Shown in pieces: positions 46,795 through 57,414 of a DNA stretch of 64,000 nt. Numbering within the stretch: position 1 is the stretch's first letter; every line of letters begins with the position of its first letter. Source of the DNA: Micropterus salmoides (Eukaryota > Chordata > Actinopteri > Centrarchiformes > Centrarchidae); contig NW_024041373.1 in the NCBI RefSeq assembly GCF_014851395.1, positions 1,485,429 to 1,549,428 of the forward strand, in the 5' to 3' direction. Under the pieces are notes generated by a model. The model was given only the letters and a program-made list of their open reading frames with translations, searched no databases and had not been told where the DNA came from. A program made the position numbers and the translations under genes.

Positions 46795-47095
46795 AATCCA
46801 CGTTTGTTAGGTTTATTCTTATTTATCTTAATGTGAATGAAATGTGCAAAAAATATTTATGACATACTACTAAATATTTAGAAGTTTCTATGGGAACCCA
46901 AAGGCTCGACTACTTTGAGGTTTTAGGACAGTTTAGCCATATTTAGACTCTCTTTATAGCATTTCCATTGCTACAAGTTTGAATCAAGCTTGCAATGCTT
47001 TGAAGCCCACTGTCATCTTTCCTGCCATTCTCTTAAACACACTATTCTTTAAAAAAATAACAGGGCTTCTCTTAAAATACCGTCAAAATGTTCAA
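46795..47095. other. Intergenic DNA, nothing identified
   Basis: AT-rich sequence with no supported feature. Confidence 0.5.
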
Positions 47096-47238
47096 AAGAC
47101 CCTCTCAACTCTCAAATCTACCTTTGGAGGTTGCACACACACATACTCCTACAGTTATTGTGGAGTGGTGATTGAAAGTCTTTGTTAGAATGCTCACAGC
47201 TCCCTCAACGCTCTCAAATTTACCTTTTACAGGTCACA

Positions 47239-47250
47239 GACACACACACA

Positions 47251-47310
<60 letters not shown>
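47239..47310. repeat. (CA)n microsatellite, about 35 units
   Basis: A nearly pure CA run with one G interruption near its left end. It is the longest in the window. Confidence 0.95.
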
Positions 47311-47314
<4 letters not shown>

Positions 47315-47666
47315 TGTGACTGGTGGGAAGTTTGGCTGGTGCTTGGAAGATTTAATGGGAGGATACTGGCATATCAATAAAATACAGGGATGGTTTATGG
47401 TTCACCCTGAGCTCAGCCCGGTCACTTAGGAGCCTCATCCTCTATGGTTATTAATTCTCTCACCCAGAATGTGCGTGTGTGTGTGGAGTTTCTTGTCGGC
47501 TCCCCTCTCTAGCCATTTTGGTTTCTCTTTCTCTCTCCTCTGTCTGTCTGAGATAAAGACATAGGAGGACACTCTCTGGAGGGTCCAGTATGGTTGTGGC
47601 AGCACAACAAAAAATCTGAGGGTCAAATGTACACTGATATTCTTCACCCCTCTCCCAGGCACTGAA

Positions 47667-47669
<3 letters not shown>

Positions 47670-47724
<55 letters not shown>
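47670..47724. repeat. (CA)n microsatellite, about 27 units
   Basis: An uninterrupted CA run. With its neighbours it gives a false 246-codon frame on the minus strand. Confidence 0.95.
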
Positions 47725-47727
<3 letters not shown>

Positions 47728-47819
47728 CAAACGTACAACGCCAGAGTTGGTTACATAAACCAGATGGCCGTGGCTGGCATGAAGCAGCTATAACATCTAA
47801 GAGTTGTGTGTCTCTCTTT

Positions 47820-47845
47820 ATGTGTGTGTGTGTGTGTGTGTGTGT
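47820..47845. repeat. (TG)n microsatellite
   Basis: About twelve TG units, in the opposite strand sense to the CA tracts on either side. Confidence 0.9.
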
Positions 47846-48013
47846 TGTACCCTCTCTCCTTGCAAAAACCACCAGGGACCTTGTTTGTTGTCTGCACCTC
47901 ACAAGGGAAACAGTGTCAGCTTTACAACCACACCGGATCACACCACACACACACAAGTTGGAGGATTCTGTTATAAACAAGGTCTGTGTCTCAGTGTGTG
48001 GATTGAACTTCCC

Positions 48014-48017
<4 letters not shown>

Positions 48018-48048
<31 letters not shown>
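48018..48048. repeat. (TG)n microsatellite
   Basis: About fifteen TG units. The cluster is completed by a (CA)n run at about 48151-48176. Confidence 0.9.
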
Positions 48049-48051
<3 letters not shown>

Positions 48052-48150
48052 GTGTCTCAGAGAGTAGTATGATGGAACCTGTAGGGCTTTCAAAGCCCAG
48101 CAGATAGAACAAAGAACCTGACACTGACTGGCACCATATCACTGATAGGA

Positions 48151-48176
48151 CAAACACACACACACACACACACACG
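48151..48176. repeat. (CA)n microsatellite
   Basis: About thirteen CA units at the right end of the 47.2-48.2 kb cluster. Confidence 0.9.
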
Positions 48177-48179
48177 GAG

Positions 48180-49010
48180 GGTCATATCATTGGTGCAGCC
48201 ATCCAAAATGACGGCTTTTGTCTCTTTTCTCTGGGTTGTTTCCATCATTCTAAGATCACGAATATTTATGTCATCTGTTATTATTCTGACCTTTGACCTC
48301 CTGACTACTGGTTGCTTGTATTGAAGGTGATCTAGGAGATGTTTTCTTGTGGATTAAAGGGGTGTGAGATGAAGGCACTTACTTCCAGTGGAAGTACTGT
48401 ATTTGAAATGTTTTCCTGAATCAAATGTGATTTTATTAATAAAATGGATGTTGTAACTGCTACAAAAATATAGTTTAAAAGGGAAACTTCTATATGTCAA
48501 ACTTGGTTTTTATATTCTTTGTATTGTTGGTAATTTACCACCTCTGAGATATGGGTATTGTGGACCATGTGACAAATCATCGATTGTAGTACAAAGTGCC
48601 CTCCAGCTTTCAACAGAAATAATCTCAGGCACTCATCTTTGATTTCAGCAAAAATAAACCCAAAAAGTGGTCCCTTTAAACTTTTGTAGGTGTTGTAATC
48701 TACATAGCATAACAGATCTATGGGCTCAAATGAGTGCCAATAAAATTTTGAGCTTCTGAAACAATTTTCATGAATAAGTTCAAAGCCTGTAGTAGATAAA
48801 GTGTGTGTGTATATGATGCTTTGTAAACCTTAGTAAAACCATGAGGAAACTTGTGAATGTTGAAAATATCTGTAAATACAGAAAAAATAAAACTAATTTC
48901 ATAAAATACTTGAGAAAGGCATAAAATGTGTATAATTAGAGTTTTCCAAACTTCTACATCATTTTGTTGATGCCAGCAATGGTCGCCGATGTCTTGATTC
49001 AAGCGTAACA
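48180..49010. other. Intergenic DNA, nothing identified
   Basis: AT-rich unique sequence. A 99-codon minus-strand frame (48718-49017) is rich in Phe, Ile and Ser and lacks splice or domain support. Confidence 0.5.
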
Positions 49011-49014
49011 CACA

Positions 49015-49611
49015 CAATATTATATATTAATATTATAATAATATCCGTGGCTGGCTGCCGTATCTATAGGCTATGCGGGTATTCGTCACAGCAGCCAGCT
49101 ACTGAACTCTGGGTGTGAGCTTGCTGAGCGGCTCACTCGACACAGTGAAAAGCCGTTGTTGCGCAACCTCTTGTAATGAGAGGTGAAGCTTCCGGAGTCC
49201 AGGAAAAGTAGGCTGGTTCTATACTTTTTTCAGCCTGTATCTTCCTGGTAGCTAACATCAGCTAGAAGCTGTCTGCAGATATCAGCCTACCGTTATTGCC
49301 TTGTCAAGAAACAAATAGCAGGAGTAGATGAATCAGTGTGCAGCTCTTTCTGCTCTATCTGCGCTGAAACTGATAATTAAAGGGGGTGTCCATGCTCTAC
49401 TTGGTTCATGCATGTGGCACTGACAGTCCATAGGTGTAGGGGAAAACCTGTATTTAATAAAAAAGAAAGGATAATGATGACAGCATTGCAGGTGATACCA
49501 GTATTTTATTATTCCTGTATACCTGTCTTGTAAATGAAATGCTAAAATTATGTTTCAATCATGCCGAAGATTTTTCCCAAGGTTACTTTTTGACCATATT
49601 GCCCAGCCCTA
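49015..49611. mobile_element. hAT-like non-autonomous element, right terminus visible
   Basis: The right edge, read in reverse from 49611, begins TAGGGCTGGGCAATATGGTC, a terminus of a common fish hAT-type family. The interior has GC-richer patches and GTAGCTAACATCAGC words common in such elements. The left terminus and target duplication were not found, so the left limit is a guess. Confidence 0.45.
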
Positions 49612-49614
49612 ATT

Positions 49615-50860
49615 TGAACCCAAATTTTAGCTTCTTCGCGTGAGTCACACATGCACAGAGATCATTTGTGTCTGCAGGCTATCGATTTGGAAACATAAAA
49701 TGAAAACTGCTCCTATACGATAAAAACTGACGCGACTATGAAGCCTCATAGTAATCCACCGATCGATTATATTCCAACAAAAATGGACTTGTTACGTTCT
49801 CAAAGGTCCAGACAATCCAATCCAGTAAAAATATTTAGTCCAACCACATTACTCCATCAATAGATCCCCAGGGAGTGCTGCTGCATCGTTTCATATTTGC
49901 CGGCAGATGTGGCTCGTTTGTCATTATAACCGTAATAACTTCGATGTGAATGTAAACAACTACGATAGCGTGTATTCAAATTAGCCGCTGACCTTTCGAG
50001 TGACACCAAATTCGACCCAATAGGAGCTCACATGTCCCTTTCACAGCCCCTATTATTTTATGGGTAGACCGAGCCAATTGCAACCAATTGTTGCAACCGA
50101 TGACTGGCACTTCGGGTAGCCAATAAAATTCTGCAAATAATGATATCCAGCATTAAGTAGGAAGTTCAAGATCTACCGGCAAAAAACACATCTGCTTCAA
50201 GCTACCGGCCAATACAGAGCGATGCAGCAGCAACCGCCTGCCGCAAAGGGGCCGTGCTGTTTTAGAAAAAATACGCTAAGACATTCACTCAGAAAAACCT
50301 GTGTAAAACAGTCATTTTTCATGGTATTGGTATGAAATTTAAAGTAGGACTAGGTAATGCTTTACCCCGTGGCCCCGTGTTTTCCAGCTAATAAGTCCCA
50401 GCTATAGTTGTATGCATGCATTTGTTAGTCTTTCAGAGAAGCCATGCATTTACTCCAAATGGTTCAAGAACTACATTCAGTTTACTTTAGATATATCTTG
50501 AATAAGCATTTTGCATGAATTTTACAGGAATGGTAAGAGGTTAATAATCAAGAAAGTCCGCGTGGCAGACTTTCAAACAAGCATTTGAAAAGGGATGACC
50601 ATCTACACCAGGTCAGATCAAAAACACTAAAGCAATTCTACATGTGGTCTGCAGCTGTTCAAGTCGAGAGACTTCTTTTGGGATTTTCTTTGTCTGACTT
50701 ACTGTTTTGTAATTTCTGTCAAAGCTGTAGGAGGCTTGTGTGAGTAAAATCACATCTTAACCAAAATTCAATAATATGACCAAAGTCCAATAATTTGAGA
50801 TGTACCTTCGTACCTGTGCATAACTATATAATTTTCTTTGTCTTTCTGCTGCCCTCCTCT
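49615..50860. other. Intergenic or intronic DNA, possibly with an unassigned repeat
   Basis: The part at 49735-50260 has a higher CpG and GC content and repeat-like wording, but I cannot place it in a family. It lies directly upstream of the candidate exon. A pyrimidine-rich run precedes the exon. Confidence 0.4.
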
Positions 50861-50867
50861 CTCACAG

Positions 50868-50974
50868 TTTATCAAGACATGCAGAGAATGAGCTCGGTCC
50901 CAGTAGAGCTGGTTCTTACAACAGGGGGGACTCCCAAACCTAATATCCACAACACAGAGCCTTATGCTGTAAAG
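50868..50974 (+). CDS. Candidate internal coding exon (107 bp), gene unidentified
   Basis: The segment is preceded by a pyrimidine-rich tract ending TCTCTCACAG and followed by AAAG|GTGAGC, both close to consensus. Only one of three frames is open through it. That frame starts with a split codon (two bases, giving V with the upstream G) and ends on a codon boundary: YQDMQRMSSVPVELVLTTGG, then TPKPNIHNTEPYAVK. The 107-bp length means that skipping it would shift the frame. The peptide has no low-complexity or transposon character. I do not recognise the protein. No second exon of the same gene is obvious in the window, so introns on both sides would be long. Confidence 0.5.
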
Positions 50975-51600
50975 GTGAGCCTCCATATGAAAATATACAC
51001 TCTTCAGTCATTGCTTTTATGAATATGATATAGACCGGCCATAATTTAAACCAGCTGTACATCACATGGTGAGGTCACAGCACTTTATTGTTACAGTGTA
51101 AATCCAGTGCAGGTTTATTTGGGCACTATATTTGGGCATTAACCTGAGGTCTGGTAACATGTTATATGGTGGAATAGAGTATGGTGTCTGGAATGTTAAA
51201 TTTAAACCTACTGTACGCTGCCTTTACTGTGCAGTTTCTTATCATCGTATACTAAAATGTTACCCCTCTGTCTCCTGGAACGGAGTTGACCTCTCTGTGT
51301 GTGTGCATGCGTGTGTTTACTAAAGACCCTGATGGGTGACAGCATTGTTCAGCATCGCAATATAGCCGCTGGCTATGTGTGTGTGTTTGTGAGTGTGTGC
51401 GTGTGCAAACATGAATGTCAAAGATCTTTTACTCAACCCCCCTTTTACACCTCCATCCACCATCGGTGTACACACACAGCCACAGACACACACAAACATA
51501 CACTCATAAACACCCACAAAGAAGAATGTCAGGTTGTCACGCTGAGTGACAGCAACAAGCACGTCAATCCATTCTGACAGGTCCAGCTAATATCACTGCA
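50975..51600. other. Possible intron sequence with GT/CA-rich patches
   Basis: Imperfect TGTG tracts at 51295-51320 and 51377-51410 and a CA-rich patch at 51468-51515 give several false short frames. No further exon is apparent. Confidence 0.45.
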
Positions 51601-51609
51601 AAGGAAGTG

Positions 51610-51612
<3 letters not shown>

Positions 51613-51644
<32 letters not shown>
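51613..51644. repeat. (CA)n microsatellite
   Basis: About sixteen CA units, uninterrupted. Confidence 0.95.
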
Positions 51645-51646
<2 letters not shown>

Positions 51647-51819
51647 CTTGTAAAGATAGAAAACAAGCATTACAGTAAGTACAGTTACAGTTTTTTTGTG
51701 ATTGTTTAAGCACAATTTTGAAAACAACATTTTTTCAAAACTTTACAAACAGTTCACACAACCACATGCACGAGTAGCAGAACACCTAAGATCTTTTGCA
51801 AAATGAAATCCTGAAATTC

Positions 51820-52060
51820 TAGGGCTGTCCCCGACTAAGGATTTACATAGTCGAATCACAATTTTCAATTCCGAGGAGAGGGGGTGTTACTGTAGCTGCG
51901 CTTTAAAAACTATTTTTTATTCTTTGTGAGGTTAATCAATAGTGATAAATGACTCAAACGACCCGCAAAGTTTACGCACAACTCTGCACATCACCAGCAC
52001 ATCACTCTCCCTCTTCTACCCCACAAACACACACTACACCACACATGCACACTCTCTTTC
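51820..52060 (+). mobile_element. Second, 3'-truncated copy of the 722-bp hAT element
   Basis: From TAGGGCTGTCCCCGACTAAG on, the first 38 bases match the copy at 5530 exactly. After an internal deletion, similarity resumes at TATTCTTTGTG(A/T)GGTT with ATCAATAGTGATAAAT, followed by a CA-rich part. The inner motifs are in the same order and orientation as in the full copy. The right terminus is missing, so no target duplication can be checked. Confidence 0.75.
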
Positions 52061-52204
52061 CACAATCAGGCGTCAATCAAAACATCCATATAGGTGCATT
52101 TTGCCCTGAAAATTCAATGCAAAACAAATTTAGTACCTAATATGTAAACACAACAAAAGATTGTGGAGACAAGAAAATAAAAAATAAGCCTAGCATTGTC
52201 TCTT

Positions 52205-52281
52205 CGCCTTGCTGGACAGCTCCTCCTGTCCACATGCCGAAGATGGTTTGGATAGTAACTTGCATGGCAGCTCCTCTGACA

Positions 52282-52324
<43 letters not shown>
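52205..52324 (+). repeat. Rearranged SINE fragment running into a (TG)22 tract
   Basis: CAGCTCCTCCTGTCCACATG, then CCGAAG and CTTGCATGGCAGCTCCTCTG belong to the SINE family of 24953-25165, with the middle deleted. The SINE body normally continues into CAT(C)TGTGTGTG. Here that point expands into a (TG)n run of about 22 units at 52281-52324, followed by seven G. Confidence 0.6.
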
Positions 52325-52327
<3 letters not shown>

Positions 52328-52454
52328 GGGGTAAACTCAGTCTATTTGCCATTTATAGGAGAGGTTGGGATAGGTTACAGGTTCGAAAGAGAGGCCATGA
52401 CATTTCAACACAGTGAAATACTGATGCAAAGACAAACACCATTCCATTAATCAC

Positions 52455-52795
52455 AGTGTTGGTAGAGCCTTTACTTAAGTGAAAATAGCAATACCACAAT
52501 GTAAAGACACTCTATTACAAGTAAAAGCACCGCATCAAAATTGTAGTATAATCAGCAACATGTGATTAAAGTACCAAAGTAAATTATGCACAAAGTATTT
52601 TTCTGAAAAAAGGGCCCTCTAAGTGACATTATTATACAAAACATAATGTGAGTGCTAATACTGGTGCATCAATGTTTAAGTAGTGTTTTACCCCTGGTGG
52701 TGCAGGTGGAGCTAATACTGACTGTATTGAAAGTATTGCATTTTATAAGATCCTCATTGTACTTGAGTAGGTTACTTTCCAACACTGCAAAAGGA
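52455..52795 (-). repeat. High-copy fish repeat ('tactcaagtact' family), opposite orientation
   Basis: AATAGCAATACCACAATGTA, CTCTATTACAAGTAAAAGCA, GGTGGAGCTAATACTGACTG and TGTACTTGAGTAGGTTACTT are the other strand of the family at 17926-18195. The copy is internally decayed. Its edges are near CACAGTGTTGG and CCAACACTG, which form a short terminal inverted repeat. Confidence 0.6.
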
Positions 52796-52799
52796 GTAG

Positions 52800-53220
52800 T
52801 TAGTAAATATGAGTATTAATACCTTTAATCAATCCCCATGAGGTTTACCATTGTAACAAATTGGCAGCCTCTACAGTGTTGTTAATTGTGTGCCACCACA
52901 TCTAATGTGAATGTGATCCTGCTGCAATGCTTTATGGAGAAAAAGTTGTAGAGGAAGCTGTATTTCACAGTGCAAATGGAGCTAAAAATGGCAGATAGTG
53001 GAGGAGTAAAGGACTGAAAATATAAGGACATAAGAGGGGGAGTGAACAATAGTCTTAACTTTAAGAAACACCAGAACTACAATACTACTTAGAGGCTACC
53101 AATAGAGTTGACCATAATCTCATTTGTTTATGGGAATCAATCTAAGCAATCATAATTACTTAAAAAATAAGGATATGACCAAAGAGTGCATCTTGGTGCT
53201 CCAGCTCATAATAGGATTCT
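52800..53220. other. Intergenic or intronic DNA, nothing identified
   Basis: AT-rich unique sequence with no supported feature. Confidence 0.5.
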
Positions 53221-53224
53221 TCAA

Positions 53225-53860
53225 TAACGCTATTTCCTGGAATAGCTTTTCATTAACTAGCATGTTTGCATCTTATTTCTTTCAATCCAGTTCCATTTTC
53301 TGTTGCGGCGCCAATTATACATAAACATCTGTACAAAACCAAACTGCTGCCCTCCTATTCCACATCCCTGCAGGACGGAGACGAGGAGCTTTTCATAATT
53401 GGAAGGGTAGCTCTTAACAAGCACTGCGTTCATCTTTCTTTTTCCCCACTGCTAGGTTCCTCCACTCGCTCACCTCACCATCTCCTCATCTCTGTCATTT
53501 AGGGAACGCTAATGTGTTAAATGCGAACAACAAAGACAGGATGTTTTGCCATTTTCTGCATCCCTGCTGTTTCCCACATTGCTGTACCGGCAAAATTAGA
53601 CGGAGCCGAATGCAGAAAGTAGAGCAGTGAGGCCAGATGTGATGTTTGTTTTTCGCACTGCGGCGTCAGGTAGATGTTTAAAAAAAAAAGAGAGAGAGAA
53701 GGAAAATCCGAATGGCCCCCTCTTTGGAATTGGGACTCATTTTTGATTCGCTGATGGTGGCCAGCTAATCATTTGATCCTGTTAGAAGAAGTGAAGTGTT
53801 TGTGTGTGATTCTGCCAGGAAAGTTAACAGCCGCTGTAAATAGGCAGGGGCTTGGTGTCT
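53225..53860. promoter_or_regulatory. Candidate conserved non-coding element cluster
   Basis: Long, unique and complex sequence with GGCGCCAATTATACATAAAC, ACGCTAATGTGTTAAATGCG, CTGTACCGGCAAAATTAGAC and CAGCTAATCATTTGATCC. Homeodomain-type and CCAAT-type cores are dense, repeats are absent (apart from an A/AG run at about 53680-53700) and frames are short. With the next block it is the longest such stretch in the window, and it lies within 3 kb of the candidate exon. Confidence 0.4.
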
Positions 53861-53882
53861 TGATTTGTGCACAGTCGCTGCT

Positions 53883-53925
53883 GCTGTGTGTGTGTGGGTG
53901 TGTGTGTGTGTGTGTGTGTGTGTGT
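53883..53925. repeat. (TG)n microsatellite
   Basis: About twenty TG units with one GG interruption, lying between two candidate conserved blocks. Confidence 0.95.
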
Positions 53926-53934
53926 CCTCACTGC

Positions 53935-54075
53935 CTGTTTTTTTCCTATAAAAGCAATTTGCCCCATGCTCGGGCTAGGCAATGAGCAGATGCTACCATT
54001 GTAAATGATGATGCGAGGGGCCATAATAAAGAGTTGATAAACACAGAATTACTGCTGGGCCGTAGGCACGCAGAG
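53935..54075. promoter_or_regulatory. Candidate conserved non-coding element
   Basis: AAAGCAATTTGCCCCATGC, ACCATTGTAAATGATGATG, GCCATAATAAAGAGTTGATA and ACACAGAATTACTGCTGG follow one another without repeats. The density of AT-rich factor-binding cores inside moderately GC-rich DNA is typical of enhancers. An AG-rich low-complexity tract follows from 54070 to 54160. Confidence 0.4.
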
Positions 54076-54079
54076 AGAG

Positions 54080-55240
54080 GGAGGGGAGGAGGAAGGAGGA
54101 GAGAGAGAAATGTGAGGAAAGGAGGGGTGAGGAGAGTAGAATAGGGAAAGAAAGACACACACACACACACACCACACAATCAGACAGATGTAAACAGGGA
54201 GGTATAGGCTCCAATAGAGGTGTTGGGTAATCTAGTGATGCAGGTAACCAGTTTACCGGTTGACTCGTCTAAACTGTGTTAAAATAAATGGGAAGATGAT
54301 AAACTGATGAATGGTTGAAAACATCCTACGGTAACTATTAAGTAATTATGGTATGAAATATTTTCTCCATTGTGAAGTGCCACTAAAATATAAAAATGGA
54401 ATGAAGTACAATAAAAACAAATGCTTTTGCCCTTTTGCTCGTGACAGTTTTGACAATAATTTCTTAAAGGTGTGCCTTCAGCATGCAAGCTACATACTCG
54501 AGGGATTTATTTTGTCTGTCTACTTCAGTGTGTGATTCAGAAGAAGAAGAAGATAAGAAATGGGTCTATACTTTTGAAACTTGCTTTTGAAAATGCTGTA
54601 CCTTCATTTAAGTACCAGTAGGGAGTGGTAAGTATTTTATATTTACTGATTCAAACAACAAAATTACACTGTAAATTAGGGGAAACTACATTATAAATTG
54701 CAGTTTATATTGTAAAGTGTTACCAAATACTACTAAACCTTTATTTCCTCCTATTTGATTTCAAATGTCTACAATTTTTCAAAACACTACAGCACCAAGT
54801 AATCAGTTGTAAACCAAGTTATTCCTGCAGACTTGACTATCGCCTACACAATTTACAACACTTTATCACCAAGCTTATTTAATTGAGATGTGTACTAATG
54901 TGTATCACATTTTGTAAAACAAAATCTCAAGACTGCATGGCAGAAATTAATCTAACAGTAGGGAACCACAGGGTAAAGATTTGCTGTTGGGTCCTTGTTG
55001 ATCTCTCACCTGGCATACTGTGTGCACTGTGTATGTCCTCTGTCACATTCATGTGCCCATCAAAGAACCACTCTACTGATTTTACCCAACGAGGATTAGT
55101 TTACTTGACATGAGGAAGATTGTCCACCCTGTGAAAAAGTTGCATTCATATTCAATGTTTCTCACCAAACTGAACACTTATAAACTTGAGTCCTCACAAA
55201 TGTGTCATGCATTTTGCAATATTATTTTGGAATTATTTAA
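54080..55240. other. Low-complexity AG tract, then AT-rich DNA
   Basis: GA-rich sequence to about 54155, a short (CA)n at 54156-54171, then AT-rich unique DNA. No gene is seen. Confidence 0.5.
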
Positions 55241-55244
55241 AGGG

Positions 55245-56335
55245 CCTATATGTATTTTTTTTTAAATTAAATCATTTATCAACTAATCACTTTTTTATTG
55301 CCTATTTGTGTACGGGTTGTAACCTCACTTGAAAATGAAATATACACCTGCTTTCTCTGTCACTATTCTGCGTCCTATGTGAAGAAAATGGGTCGGATTT
55401 CCTGCGTGTGCACTCCTGAGCCTCGGCTATTGATCTGAACTGTACACCCGGGAACACTGCCACAGCTAACAAAATGTCCACTACCACCAAAAAATATTCA
55501 GCTCCCAGCACAACACAGACACCAACACAGTTGTATTTGCTGAAACCCATCAGGCTAAACAAGAATCAGATCAATGTCGGACAAAAACACGTATTAAAAT
55601 AGGAAAGGCGTTTGAGTCATGGAGAGACCTCTGCTTTTTTTCAGATAAAAACCAACCCAGAGTTGGCTTTTTTCTAATTGGACAGGTAAATTACCATGCA
55701 AAGCAAATCATGTTAAAATATCTTGTGATTTTGTGCTTTAGTTCGCTCAGGTAAGATAATGTTAGCTTGCCGGCTAATGCCGACCAGTTGCTAATGTTAT
55801 CCGTTGCAAAATACTAAAGTTGTATGGCTTCCCACATTACTTCATCAGCTAACGTGATCCATATTACTATCCTGTGCATTATGTCAAAGTGTTGATTTTA
55901 GCCTACACGAAATGATGTAACGGTACAAAGCAAATGTGGAGCAATTTGTTAAAAACTAGCCTATAGTAATGCAAAGCAGGGGCAGCCATCTAGATTAGCA
56001 TGGATCTGCCATTGCTTGCATCGTAATGTTATTGTCGTTTTACTTTTTTCACAGCTTTTTTGCTGGTCTCAGTCGCCATTATTACGTTACCCACATAATA
56101 TACGATAATGCAACATAACAGTGCGGGACAACAACACAGTCGAAGACCAATTCAGTTACAAGTTACAGTAGTTACTCACTACAGTCCAGCTGTTGTACTA
56201 GTGTGGCAACAATCTAATTTATAATCAGTTGAATTCACTAACTGTTTTCATTCTATATTTTTGCTCATAAGTTCAAGCGTTTGGAGCACACGCTTGGAAA
56301 TGTAGTGGTTACAATCTGAAACCTCCCCTTTAAAT
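55245..56335. mobile_element. Possible 1.1-kb DNA element with short inverted ends
   Basis: ATTTAAAGGG at 55245-55254 is the reverse complement of CCCTTTAAAT at 56326-56335. The inner words GTAAGATAATGTTAGCTTGC and CTAACGTGATCC are typical of fish DNA-transposon interiors. Part of the inverted repeat is itself palindromic, so the match is weak evidence, and no transposase is encoded. Confidence 0.3.
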
Positions 56336-56339
56336 CCTG

Positions 56340-57035
56340 CTCTGTCTACATCCGTGTTTGCTTGCTAAATGTTTTACTGGCACTTCAGTACATTTCTTGA
56401 TGAGTTGCCACCAACAACTGTTAATCAGGGAAGTTGCATGAGACTTGGAAGGACAATGTAAACCTGTCTACCCACAAACTTGAGCGCGTAAAGGTGCATC
56501 CTCAAATGAGACGTGGGACTCCCTTGTAAAAATAAGGCTGCAAAGCGCTACCAGTGGTCACAACTCTAGTGGGTTCCCAGTGCACACAGCAGACAATAAC
56601 AGTACTACCTGATGTAAAGGTTTTTGTGTGACATTTAGTATATGGCAATTTGAAACACAACTATTTTTAGTAATATTCACTGTGTGTGCACAATATTAAG
56701 TAAAATTGTAAGTTATTAAAACTGGATTCTGACAAATAACCCCCAAATATTTGGCAATTATTCAGAACCCAGCTTAATTGCTTATTTACTTTAGCCATGC
56801 ATGTTCTCTAACAAATTTGCAGTTAATCAAATTACCAAAAACAGCTAACATGCAGTGTGCCTGCTGGGACTTTTAGAGACCCTGAGGATTTGTAGCCCAT
56901 GAAAAGTTACCCTGCATGGTTGATAATCGAACCTTGCCATAATGATATATTGATTTGCCAAAATACTTATTAGCCAACTTTGGCCTTTAATTAAAAATGG
57001 CCAAATCCAATTTGATTAATCAGTTTGTCTGATTA
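56340..57035. other. Intergenic or intronic DNA, nothing identified
   Basis: AT-rich unique sequence with no supported feature. Confidence 0.5.
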
Positions 57036-57039
57036 CATA

Positions 57040-57413
57040 TTTATTGCATTATCAGCATTATTATTTTTTTTCCAGCATCCTTTGCACTATGCTCCATCAC
57101 ACTGTGTACATGTGTACATGTATGTGCATGTGTACCTGTATATCATATCACCTTCAACATGTACATAATGAGAATAGTTTACTCTTGCATCCTTTGCACT
57201 CTGATTACTGCACTATATGTCAATATTTCTATATTGTTTTGTTCATAGTGTGTATATTAGTGTTGTCTATTCTGTTTGTGTCTGATTTTATTTTATTATA
57301 TTATTATTTTATTATTGTGTAAGTAAGCACATCGTGAGCAATGTACAATCCTGAGTCAAATTGTGTACACATACCTGGCAATAAAACTGATTCTGATTCA
57401 GATTCTGATCAGT
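57040..57413 (+). mobile_element. Fish LINE 3' untranslated region and tail
   Basis: GCATCCTTTGCACTATGCTC leads through CATCCTTTGCACTCTGATT to the tail CCTGGCAATAAAACTGATTC, which ends in GATTCAGATTCTGAT units. The tail resembles that of the LINE at 33860-33889. Only non-coding 3' sequence is present. GATTC-type terminal repeats are typical of CR1/L2-type fish LINEs. Confidence 0.75.
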
Positions 57414-57414
57414 A

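Noticed and set aside
47435..48175. 246-codon open frame on the minus strand, the longest in the window
   Set aside because: It owes its length to several CA/TG tracts, which read as Thr-His or Val-Cys repeats without stops. It has no domain and no coding composition between them.
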